From: Notamacropus eugenii
Taxonomy: Eukaryota; Chordata; Mammalia; Diprotodontia; Macropodidae
Reading direction: 5' to 3'
NCBI RefSeq assembly: GCF_028372415.1
Contig: NC_092872.1
Span: 9,864,001-9,928,000, forward strand
Length of the DNA stretch: 64,000 bases
Part shown: piece after piece, positions 22,901-34,900 of the stretch
Position numbering within the stretch: position 1 is the first letter of the stretch
Layout: each line of letters starts with the position of its first letter
Made by a program: the position numbers and the translations under genes
Notes under the pieces: model-generated
The model's database searches: none
What the model was told of the DNA's origin: nothing
What the model saw: the letters and a program-made list of their open reading frames with translations, nothing else

Positions 22901-25900
22901 CTGTCTGGATAGTCACCCTTCTGAGGACAGTGACACATGCAACTTCATGAGAATGGGAATTGCAGTGAAGAGGCCATAAAACCACCTTCTACGTGTATTC
23001 CTGTATCCTTCATCTATGAAAATGCTGTCATTATGTTGTAAGACCAACATCTACCCCATGCAGGTCAGTCTACTTGGCATACTGTGCAACAGAAGAACTG
23101 AATGTGAAACTTTATCTGTGTTCTTTTTGAACCTCACAGACCCAATGCAGGATACACGTGGGTACTAAAGATAATGACTGAACTGAACTGAAAGGGTAAG
23201 GTACACACTGGGTGGGAGGAAATGGAAGATGGAGACAAAGTCCAGAAGGAAGGGAAACCTGAGGCCCTATCCCAAGACTATAGGTCTCCCAAGCTCTAGC
23301 TTACATGTCCTCCACTGGGGGGGATCCACCCACTGCTAGGACTAGGAAAAGGATGCATTGTGGGTAATGGGACCTTTTTCTATAATCAGCAGATAACGAG
23401 GTATACCGACCTTTGCCATTTTCTTCTCCAGGTCTTGGGCTCCTTGTGGTATCTGCAACAAAGCATGCTAATGACTCACTCTGGAGACTCAAAACCTAGA
23501 TCCCCTGTAGGCCTCCCCCATAGCATTAACAAGTCATCAAGAGGCCACCAGCTCTGAGGGAGCATTCTGCCCTCATCAGTCACGGGAAAGGAACTATGGT
23601 ATATGCCATGGGATAGCAGAATGAGTACTGAAGGAATCAGGAGACCTGAGTTCTAATACTGGCTCATATTAACTATGTGCCCCAGAGCAACTCAACACTG
23701 GGTGTTCCATTTTTTCAAGGGGAAAACAAAGGAGTTAGATGAAGTCATTTCTAAGGTCTCACCTGGGTTTCTACCTTAACTTTAATACTGTACGCAGTGT
23801 CTCAAAAGTCTTAGTGTTGTTCTCTGTGTTATATTCTAAAATTCCTCCCCCACCTCTAACTTTCAGTGTGCTAAGAGTCCCCACATCAGCCATTTCAACT
23901 TTCATATTCCATGGAGCTCTCTAGGGTAGAGTTAGGTATGGGGGGAGGGGCGGGGTTGGGGGAAGGTAGCCCTGAGAGGCCTTGGCAAAGCTTAGGTAGG
24001 CTGGTTTCTTTGCTCCATCTAAGCTCTGGCGCAGCCTGGATCTAGGGAGAGCAGGGGCAAGAAGCCATGGCAATTGAGGGGTCCATTTACTTGTGGCTTC
24101 CAAAGGGATCTGAGTACCAAAAATGGCCAAGAGTCCCTCATTATCCAGGAGTACCTCCGTGTGCACTGGTCCTAACCCTTATAGTTATTCAACGTGAGCA
24201 GGGATGAGGTGCTCTGGTTAACTGAGCCTTCTTCTCAGGTGACAGGTATGTGTACTGTGCCTCAATGAAATATGTTTAGAATTCACTTATGTAATGCTTC
24301 CACCAGTGTTCCCTGATGGCTCCTCATGGTGTGGGGGTTCCCTAAAGCCTAGTCAGCTGACTCAGGGCATCAGATGCTCCCCAGGTGGACAGACCTCAAG
24401 TATGGCCCCAGTAACAGTCCTATCCATCCCTGGGGACCACCCTACCCAAGTGAGAAAAGCCTCACTACCATGGGACAAAGTCTGTGGCTACAGTTTCCAT
24501 CTGTCAAGGTAGGGACCACAGCCGCAGGCAGGACTCATGGGAAAGATGACTAATAGTAAGAATAATAGTAGCCAGCATCACACAGCGCTCTAAAGTTTGC
24601 ACAATGCTTTAGCCATATGATCTCATTTGGTCCTCACAACAACCCTGGGAGGCAGGTGCTATTAATATCCCCATTTCAGAGATGGGGAATCTAAGGCAAC
24701 GAAGGTTAAGTGGCTTGCCCAGCCAGGGTCAAATGGCTAGTAAGTGTCTGAAGCAGGATTTGAACTTGGATTCAAATCAACTGTAGGCCCAGTGTTCTAC
24801 CCACTACACTACCTTGCTGCCTTCTTGAAGTACTAAAGAGGTGAGTGGAAAGAGAGTCAGGCCTGAATCCCAGTTCTGGAAGCCCTCTCTGTGATGCTAG
24901 ACAAGTCCCTTTCCCTTGCTGGGCCTCTGATCTCTCTCCTGTCAACGCAGGATGGGTGGGCAGAGCAGGTGCTTGCTCTCTTAAGCCTTTAGGACAGGCC
25001 CCTGCCCTGCTCAGGCAGAGGGGGCAGCAGCAGGCACAGATGCCAGGCCATCAAGGCAACTCAGTAAAACTATCTCCTGTGGGATGCCCTGCAGCAATGG
25101 AGGCTGTATCGACATGAAATCGGGAATCCTTGAAACATGCAAGACAGACCCATGTGAGCTGTACAGTTGGGAGTCAGGGGAAGCGAGGAAGCAGAGACAG
25201 GGAGTGTAGATGGATGGTGTCCTTCCGGCAGAGGCTTCCAGACTCCAGGGGGCAGCTCTACAAGCCAGCAGGGCTCTGGAGGAGGAAGTCTCCTTTGGAG
25301 AGGAAGGGGTTATTACAGTAAACTCTCCTCTTCACAGCCAAGGTTTTCCCCTCTGGCTTTGTTCTCAAACCTTCTTTATACTATGGGCTGGAGGCTGGCA
25401 GGAATGGGAGTCATTTTTCCCTAAGAGTCCCAGGATCTTACCCCTCTCATTTGCACGCAGAGCCCCACATTATCCAAGGGGCAGCTGGTCTCACCTCTGT
25501 GGTAAAGTCAGTGAAGAAAAATGACCAGTGGCCTCCCTTCTGCTGGGCAGCCCCTAACTCTACTCCACATTTGACCTCTCACCTCCAATCAGCCAAATAT
25601 ACTCACGGGAGACACTGAAGCCAAAAATGTTGCCATATTCTTGAAGAAGTTTTTTCAACAAGGTGCTTTTCCCAGCACCTGATGGTCCACTGAGAACAAC
25701 TGGCCTTGGTCCCGTCATCCCTAGAGGGAGGGAGAAGGGAAGAGAAGGAAAGGAAGATACAAGGGAAGGAGGAGAGGAAAAAGGACATGGGAGATAGCAA
25801 AGAGGAAAAGAGGGAGAGAAGAGACAGAAAGGAAAAGAGGAATAAGAGAAAATGGAGAGAAAAGGAAGGGGAAGAAAGAATGGAAAGAGGAGGGAGAAAG

Positions 25901-28900
25901 GCGACAAGGAAGGTGAGGGAGAGGAGAGACAGAAGCATAGGGGATGAGAGAAGAGCAAAGTTTTAACTTGGGGGTGGCCACCTGGTTCTCAGACTTCTGT
26001 TAGATAACTCCCCCTCATGTCCTCACCTTTCCCAATTCCCAAGGCCAGGGGACTTCCTCCAGGGCTTAGCTGGCAGGAGAATGACACCGGTCCCAACTGC
26101 ACTAATTAAATTGGGCACATTCAATTAAACAAATATTGACATGCCTACTATGGAAAAAGTCCTAGGGACAAATCAATAACGACTGAAGAACTTAGACTCA
26201 AATGGGGAGAAAGACGTGAACAAAAATTATGACACAAGGGAGAATGAGCTAAGTGTAAGGGTGAGAACTGAGCAAAATGCTAGGAGAAGTTGGTTTTCCT
26301 CAGCACAAACACACATGCTCATTCTCTCTCTTCCTCTCCCCCTTTTTCCCTCTCTCTCTCTCTCTCTTCCTGTCTTTAGTCCCCTTTCTTTAGGGAACAA
26401 GCTGTTTTAACATCATATTCTGTTCTCCCCTTCCCATATTCATACTGTACTTACAAATTCCTCCCTGATGAATGGCTTTTTAAGAAATAAAAACCTGCAA
26501 CGGATGCCTTCTGCAATCCAGCTCCAGCCTACCTTGCTCTTCCTGTCCTCCTCCCTTCTCTAGTCTAACTCTGATCACACCACATCTCATACTTCCATCA
26601 GATCCTCCAGCAATGCCCCACTCCTCCTACCAAGTTGTCCCCCAACTACAGTTCTTGAAGTCGGTCTCTCCATTCAACTCCATGAGCCTTCCCAGCTGAA
26701 ATGTAGCCTCTCTCACAAACTTCTCAGGTCAATTTTTTTGCATTTCTCCTTTGAGTCTGCCAAGAAGAACCTTAGGGTTGATCTGGCAACCCTGTCATTT
26801 TTGCAGCAGAGATGTAAGCATCTCATGTCCCCACCCAGCTGAGAGCTCCCTTTGTATTCCTAGCACAGGAGATACTTAATGTTTGTTGAGTTGGATTAAA
26901 AAGAAAATTGCTGGGATCCTCTACTGCTTCACCGGTCCCTGTCTCTGGAGGCTGTCAAGGGCAAAAAAAAAAGCTTCCATATTTAGCTCCATTCCTGAGC
27001 TCTCAGGTGCCTTCATTTGCTGACAGCCTCCGCTCTTCATCTGCCTTTTCTGGTAGGAGTACACCGACTACTCACCCCTGCCCCATTCCCAGCATGGGCT
27101 GCACTTACTTCTTATTTCAGACCCCTCTGACAATGTTAGATATGTTTCTAGGTAAAAATAGCCTGCTCTTGGTCAGAGAGCTCAGGAGACAACAAAAGAA
27201 AGACTCCTGGAGCTGGGCTGGGCTGAACCTTAAAATCCAGATGGGATATCTTAGAAGAGCCAATGAGCACTTCCTGTCAGGGTCTTAGCCTAAGCGGCTC
27301 TGCTTTGAGCCCTGCTGGTCTTATTCCTAAACCTCTTGAGGATAAGTTGTCACCAGCTTTTAAAAAGTCTGCTCCTCTCCACCTGCTGAACTCCTTTTCT
27401 TCCCTGATTCTCACCACAAGAAAAGTGAAGTAAGCTTTTCCTCCTCAAATTGTCCACTTTGTCCGGGTCTCTCCCTTTGCCCCCATCACATTCTGCCTTG
27501 TAGTATGATTATTCATTTAAGGTTGTCTAATATTGTATATCCCTACCCCCGCCCCCTTCTGCCCCCATTAGACTTGTGACACTTTTCATTTTTACACCCT
27601 TAGAATCTCTGAACTTGGTATATGTTTAATAAATGTTTGTAGAACACAATTCATCCACTCAGCAAGTATTTCCTGAGGACTTAATGTGGGCAAGACACCG
27701 TGGGAGGGCACAAATATATGAAGTTTATCATCTAATAGGGGAAATCAGAAGATGACAGAAGGTCAGAGCCAGAAGGGGCCTTCAGGACCACCCAACTAAA
27801 TCCCTTCATTTTACAAAGAAAGAAACTGAGATCCAGAGAGGAGAAAGGACTAGACTGGGTCTCACAGATAATAAGTGACAGCTGGGATTCTGGCCCAGGT
27901 TTTCTACTGTGGTCCAGGACTCTTTTCACCACATGACACATTAAGCAAATAATCACAATCCAAGGGAGGAGGGACATGATGTGCTACATGCTAAGCACCA
28001 TGACCTGGTGCAGATCAAGAGCTATGGGATCCACTGGGGATGGTGGGCACATTGTAGTACATGAAAATGATGGAAGAAATGGCTAATACGAGAGTACAGA
28101 GAGACAAGGAAAGTGACACAAGGAAGATCAGAAAAACAATATACAAGGGCCATGATGATATAAACGGAAAGAACAAACACCACAAACCAACTCCAGATGA
28201 ATGAGTGCCATGAGACGACACAGAACAAACTTGGCCCCAAAGAAGAAACAGGAGAAGCTCTCCCGCTGCTGTCCGGCAGAGGAGTCCCATGGGGTGGACA
28301 CTGAATGTGTAATATCAGAGTTTTGTCAACATGGGGATCAGTTTTACTGATTTTTTCCCTCTTCTTTCTTTAAAGTCCCATAAGGTACGGTTTTCTGGCA
28401 GGGGGAAGGGGAGACACACAAGGGGAAATCCAGGCAATGTAAACAGAAAGAGAGCAATAAAAATGACTGGAAAGAACAGCAGGACTTCAAGGGGGGGTGG
28501 GGTTATCTGGTTCTAGGCTTCTGAAAAAGATGGCGTTTGGGGTAGATCTGGAAGGATCTATGGGATTTTTCCAAATAAGTGAGAAAAAGAGACAGCTCTA
28601 AAGTTCTATGAGGATTCTACCTCTTCATGTGACATGGGATAGGAGGGTGGTACTTATAACCTACTTTACCCAGAGATGATACCAACCTAGTGTTTGTAGA
28701 GTGGTTTGTGTGTGTGCATTAACCAATTTTATCTTCGTAACCACTCCCTATGAGGAGGTTAAAAAAGCATGCCCAGAATTCTGCAGGGTGGAAAGAGAGG
28801 GTCACCACAACTCACTTGCTCTCGGCATTATGGAATATTCCTACTGGTCACAGACTTATACACTCTCAGAGCTATAAGAGCCTGTCCAGAATTGAATGTA

Positions 28901-31900
28901 TTTATTTTCCAGGTATGGAAACATCGGCTCAGAGGGTTTTTAAGGGATCTGACCAAAGTCTCAGAGCTAGTTACATAAATAACTTGGGTGTCCTCACTCC
29001 AGGCCCAGGGTCCGTGTCACCAAACAATGCTGTCTCCTGTCGGCATTGCTTTCCAGTCTCCCAAGCACTGTTATGTACAATCTCTCATTTGGTCAAGATG
29101 TCCCTGCAATGGAGAAACACAGGGCAGGGATGACTCTTCCATCTGACAGAAGAATCTGTACTAAGCCTGTGACTTTGCCTTTCTAAGCAGCTGTGGCCTG
29201 CTCGGAGGCCCTGGAGCACAGGAAAGGCCGTGTCTCCAACACTGGATACTGTCTTGAATTTTCAAATCAGATATGTTTGGTTTTTATTCTTTTGCTGGCT
29301 CACATTTCTACAGTGTGTGCTTTCTAATTTACAACACCTTTTCCTTACAACAATCTTGTGTAGCAGGTAGAATTCATCTGAATTTCCTCATCAGTTCAAT
29401 CAGAAGACATTTTCTTTTCTCTATAAGATAATCCACCCTGCTTGCCACCACCCGATTCCAGAAAAGTTCACTATTTTGATCATATCATTCCCTTTCACCA
29501 AAACCTTCAATGGTTTCCTCTTAGCCCTCGTGTGGTCTCCAAGTTCTCTTATACTTCTAACATTTTCTTATTCCAAACTCTTGAGCCTGACCTTCAAGGC
29601 TTCTACCATGTGACTCTAAGATAACTTTCTAGGTTTATCTCCTATCAGTCCCCCAAATCCACCTTCCACTCTCAAGAAAGGAAAGCTGTTGCCTCATTTT
29701 GCCCAGGGGACATCCGGCACATTTTTTGTCTCCAGGGCTTTGCATCTCCTATGGAAATGCTCAAGAATGCCTACCCAAATCCTCTGGAGCTTTCAAGGCC
29801 CAGCTTAAATTCCACATCCGACAAGAAGCCTTCCCTGACCATCCTAGTCAACAACAATCTCATACTGTATGAACCACTTAGTTAACACTTTTCAATATTA
29901 AAAGATCTGTGAATTCATCAATTTGAGTACTTCCTTCACTGAAAAATACTGATGGAAATCACAAGGCTGCACTAAATGATCTCCAGAATCCCTTCCTTAT
30001 GATGTTCAAAATGAGGGCTCTGATGTCCTGAAAATTTCAAGTATCTTCAGAATCCTCCAAGGAAGATTACGCCCAGGTCTCCATGTGGTAGTCAGTGAAT
30101 TTTATTGGATGTGACTTCAATTCTTCTATTATCTGTGATTTCATTAGTATGGGTGGTCCTTCACAGAAAGATGTATCTCCTCCATGACTTGGCAGAGATA
30201 CTATGGCAAAATAATTCATTACCCAGTGACTAACCTTCTAGTGATGAGCCTCCCTCTGTACACCTAGAGAGGGAGGTCTTTAAGAGGCAGTGTGGAGGGG
30301 GCACTGGATGCAAGAGTCAGCAAGTCAAATCCTGCTTCAGACACTGTATGTGTTCTTTGGGCAAGTCATTTAACCTTGACATGCCTCCATTTCCTCTTTC
30401 ACAAAATGAGGGACTGGACTCAACTCCTAAGGTCCCTTCTTTCAGCTCTAAATCTGTGATCTGTGGCCCTGGGATGACAGGCAAACCTAGGCCTATTCTT
30501 AGTATCTACATCCCTGGTAAGGGATGTAGGTAAGCCCTGCCAGAATCTGAACTTTCTGGCCTAATCTTAGAAAGCCCACTGTCACACCCATGCCACAAGG
30601 ACAATGTTAGTGAAGGTACCTGGTATTTGTCATTGAGTATCGGTAGTTGCCTCATCAAATGTACGTATTTTATATCTCTAACTAGATCACCAACTCCTTG
30701 AGGGCAGGAGGCAGGCTCTTTGCATGCTGAACACTGTCCAGAAGAGCCATCATCATATAGGATTATTACTCTTCAAGGATGCAGGATTACAATATCATGT
30801 GTCAGAACCCCACCAGGGCAAAGAGCAGTCCATCCACACTCAACAGACAATGGCTTAAGTGGATATGACTGAAAAAAATTAATCCCCTGGTGGCCAGCTC
30901 TGTGGTGATGAGCCCGTGAGCACGTAACTGGTCTAGTCCTTAGACACAGATGCCCTTTCAGAATGTGGTCTTCACTGGAAGTTTGTCCAACTTGGCAAAA
31001 CCTGCCTCCTCTGATCACTTTTGGAATTCAGGGCATCATTATGTCAGGAAATAGTAACAGGGCCCTTTAGTGGGGGGCCTAACAGAACAGGCATCAATCA
31101 ACGTTTGACTATCTGACAGAAATTCCATTGTGGCTGTGAACTTTTATCATGCTGTGCTATAAAAAGGGACATCACAGAGGGAAGTAGAAAAATGGGAAAG
31201 ACTTTTTGCAATTAGTGTCTGTGATAAAGGCCTTATTCCTAAAATATATAGAGAACCGAGTCAAATGTACAAGAATACAAGTCATTCCCCAGTTGATAGT
31301 CAAAGGATAAGAACAGGCAGTTTTCAGAGGAAGAAATTAAAACTATCTAGAGTCATATGAAAAAATGCTCTAAATCATTATTGATTAGAGATGCAAATCA
31401 AAACAACTCTGAGGTACTACATCACACCTATCAGATTGGCTGACATGACAAAACAGGAAGATGATAAATGCTGGAGATGTGGGTGAGTCGGAACTCTAAT
31501 TCATTGTTGGTGGAGCTGTGAGCTGATCCAACCATTCTGGAGAGCAATTTGGAACTATTCCCAAAGGGCTACAAACATGTGCATACCCTTTGACCTAGCA
31601 ATATCACTTCTAGGACTGTATCCCTAAGAGATCATAAAAATGGGAAAGGGTCTCACATGTACAAAAAATATTTATATCAGCTCTCTTTGTGGTGACCAAA
31701 AACTGGAAATCAAGCAGATGCCCATCAATTGGGAAATGGCTGAACAAATTGTGGTATATGAATGAAATGGAATACTTTTGTGCTATAAGAAATGATGAAC
31801 AGGAAGACTTCAGAGAAGCCCAGAAGGACTTATAATGAACTGATGCTGAGTGAAAGGAGCAGAACCAGGAGAACTTTATACACAGCAACTACCATAGTGT

Positions 31901-34900
31901 GTGAGGAATTTTTCTGGCAGACTTAGTACTTCATTGCAATGCAAGGACCTAAAAAGTTTCCAAAGAACTCTTCAGGCAAAATGCCATCCACATGCAGAGA
32001 AAGAACTATGGAACTGGAACGCAGAATGATGCAGACCATTTTCTCTTGTGTTTTGGTTTTTCTCATGGTTTCTCCCATTCATTTTAATTCTTCCATGCAA
32101 CATGACTAAGGTGAAAATGTATTTAGTAAGAATGTATGTGTAGAACTCATATAAGACTGTACACCATCTCGGGGAGTGAGGGAGGAGGAGGGAGAGAAAA
32201 TCTAAGATTTATGGAAGTAACTGTAAAAAACTGAAAACAAATTAATTTTTTAAAAAAGGGACATCACAGGGTACAAACATGAAGTCGGCTGAAGGAAGGC
32301 AGGAAAGTATGTGAAGGAAAAGTCATTCACTTCAGAGCAAACTCTCACTGACTTGCCCTGTGCAGTAAAGTAATTCCAGGAAGGCAGGTAAATCAGAATC
32401 TATTAAGCACTCTCTAACAGAATAATGCTAGAAGGGTGTTCAGTACACAAGACAAGTTTCCTACCTGGCAAGGACAAGGGCTGCTCCCTCCAGCAATGCT
32501 CACTTCAATTCCAAACTCTTAGCAAGGTCTTCCATTGCACACTCTTCCCTTCCTCAGCCCTTGACTAGGTGAGGCTCCTAACTGCTTCCCTGGTGTGGAG
32601 TGCCCTACTCCCTAAATGGAGGGGAACAAACCCTGCTGCTCTTGCAAGAATTTCATAACCAAGGGACCAATTTAGGGATAAAAAGATGTTGACATCTGAT
32701 AGTGGTAGTGACCACCAGGACAGAGGTGGCCCCTAGAAAGTCAGTCCCCTAATTATAACAGGGGAAATAACAAGAAAATGGGAAAAGCTTCAATACCTCA
32801 GGTAGGCCTGGCCTCGGCTTCAAGGTCCTCATGTCCCTGGTGGGTCATCTATTTCTATTCTCTTGACCCTTCAGCATTGCAACCAGCCCACCCCGCCCTG
32901 CAGCCCAATTCAAAAAGGAATAAGACCAAGAAGTACCAATGGTCTCTGCCTGCCTGGCTGGGGGGAGGCACATGGTGGGCTCTGGGGGACCACGCAGGAA
33001 AACCTTGGTAACTCTATAGTTCTCATCTAGTGGGTGAGTAACAACTGCACAAGACCTAAATTGATACATGGCGAGTCATCGTCCCACCTTTGCCAATCTG
33101 ATAATCCACTGCCCATGAACAAGATTTTTTACCTGGGACTTGAGAAAGAGATCTGAATCTGTTCCCTCCTGACTTGACCTTTCCAGTCATACTTCACATT
33201 TTCACATTCCAGCTAGACTGAATCACCTGCTATGACCAATTTAATCCCAACCTCTTTTACATCTTCCAGAAAGACTGGCTTCTGTGTCCTAGAACTAATT
33301 CTTCCTCTTCTCTGACTATTCAAAGTTTTTTTTCATTCAAGGCTCAACTTATATGGCCCTTCTTTCATGAAGCCTTACCTGATCTCCCAGCCCTTTATCA
33401 CTATCATCCTATCTTCTAGCATACACACATGCACAAACACGTGTGTGTGTAAACACATATATTTACATATAGCCTACTCCCATATAAGATTATAAGATTC
33501 CTGAGGTTCCCAGCACCAGTCATATGGTCTTGGACACAGCAGGCAGTTAATGTTTGTTGAATTAATAGTAACTCATAGGGGGTGAAATTTTCAAACCCAC
33601 CCAGAGCACACAGATGCCTTCTCCCAGTGCTGCCTTCTACGACACTGCAGGTAACATACAGCTTGGCATTTTTTTTTTTTCAAATTTCCTATGGACTGTT
33701 TGGCTGCAAAAGGACAAGTCTCAAATCCATCCTAAACTGAAATCAAGTATGTGCTAGGGAAAGATACTCATAGAGCCCAAAGGCCAGGAAAAAAACCCTA
33801 CACATACTCCTAAATCTGCAGAGAAGCAACATGGTCATAGTCATTCAGGAAACTAAGAAGTATTAATTAAGCATTTACAATGTGCCAGGCACAGTGCTAA
33901 ATTCTGAGGATCCAAAGAAAGACCAAAGATAGTCCCTGCCCTTGGAAAGCTCAGTCTAACGGGAGTGGCAATATGCAAATAACTGTGAACAAACAAACTC
34001 TACATAGGGTAACAGGACGTCAGACTGAGGGAAGGCACTAGAATAAAGAATGCTGTGCAAAGCCTTCTACAGAAGCCAGGAGGCTGAGATGAGCATCATT
34101 CCAGGGACAGAAGCTAGTCAGAGAAAATGCCCAGAGCCAGGAGACAGAGACTCTTGTTTGTGAAAGAGCAAGAAGGCTAGTGTCCTTGACTGAATAGTAG
34201 TGAGGTAGGGTTGATATCAAAGTCATAACCTTATAACCACATGCTTTGGTACTTTGGATAAACAGATTCTCTCTTAGGGTGAATGATATATAGATCCTAC
34301 CAGATTCTATGCACCAGTAGATCAGGCTGTGTGATTTACCCATCTGGAACAGGAGGGCCCAGAACCAACGAACTCATGGGATGAGGTCTGTAGCTGGAAA
34401 GGACCTTGGAGAAGATGTATTCCAACCTACACATGTAAAGAAACTGGGGACCATAAAGGTTAACCCACTTACCCAAGGTCACCAAGGTAGAAAGGATATA
34501 AAACCAGTATTCTCACCACCATATTACACTTGTCATGGCTACGAGCTCTAACATTCTGTTGTAAGGTTATTCCATTTCTAACATTCTATGTTCTAAAGAC
34601 TTCCAGCTCTGACATTGTATGTTCTACAGTTCCTTAGATCAGAGCAATGTGTCCTAAGCCAAATTATATTGGAGACCAGTAAAATTATCTACGTTTTCTA
34701 CTGCCCAAACTTGTACTATGGGGAAACCCTAGCCTAAGAGTTTTCAGTTCAGGGGCTTAGGGAGAATGAGGGAACAGGCATTGGGAGGGCAGAGGAGGGT
34801 TTAGGGAGGAATTGCTTTTTCAGCCGACTGGAGTGATAAAGACCTTTGCCAGCGCGTGCAGGGGTGCAAGGAGAGTAAGCCACAACTGTTTGTACGGCAG

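Noticed and set aside
28015-28290. 91-codon hydrophobic minus-strand frame resembling a membrane protein
   Set aside because: There is no flanking splice signal or family resemblance. Hydrophobicity comes from T-rich composition on that strand.
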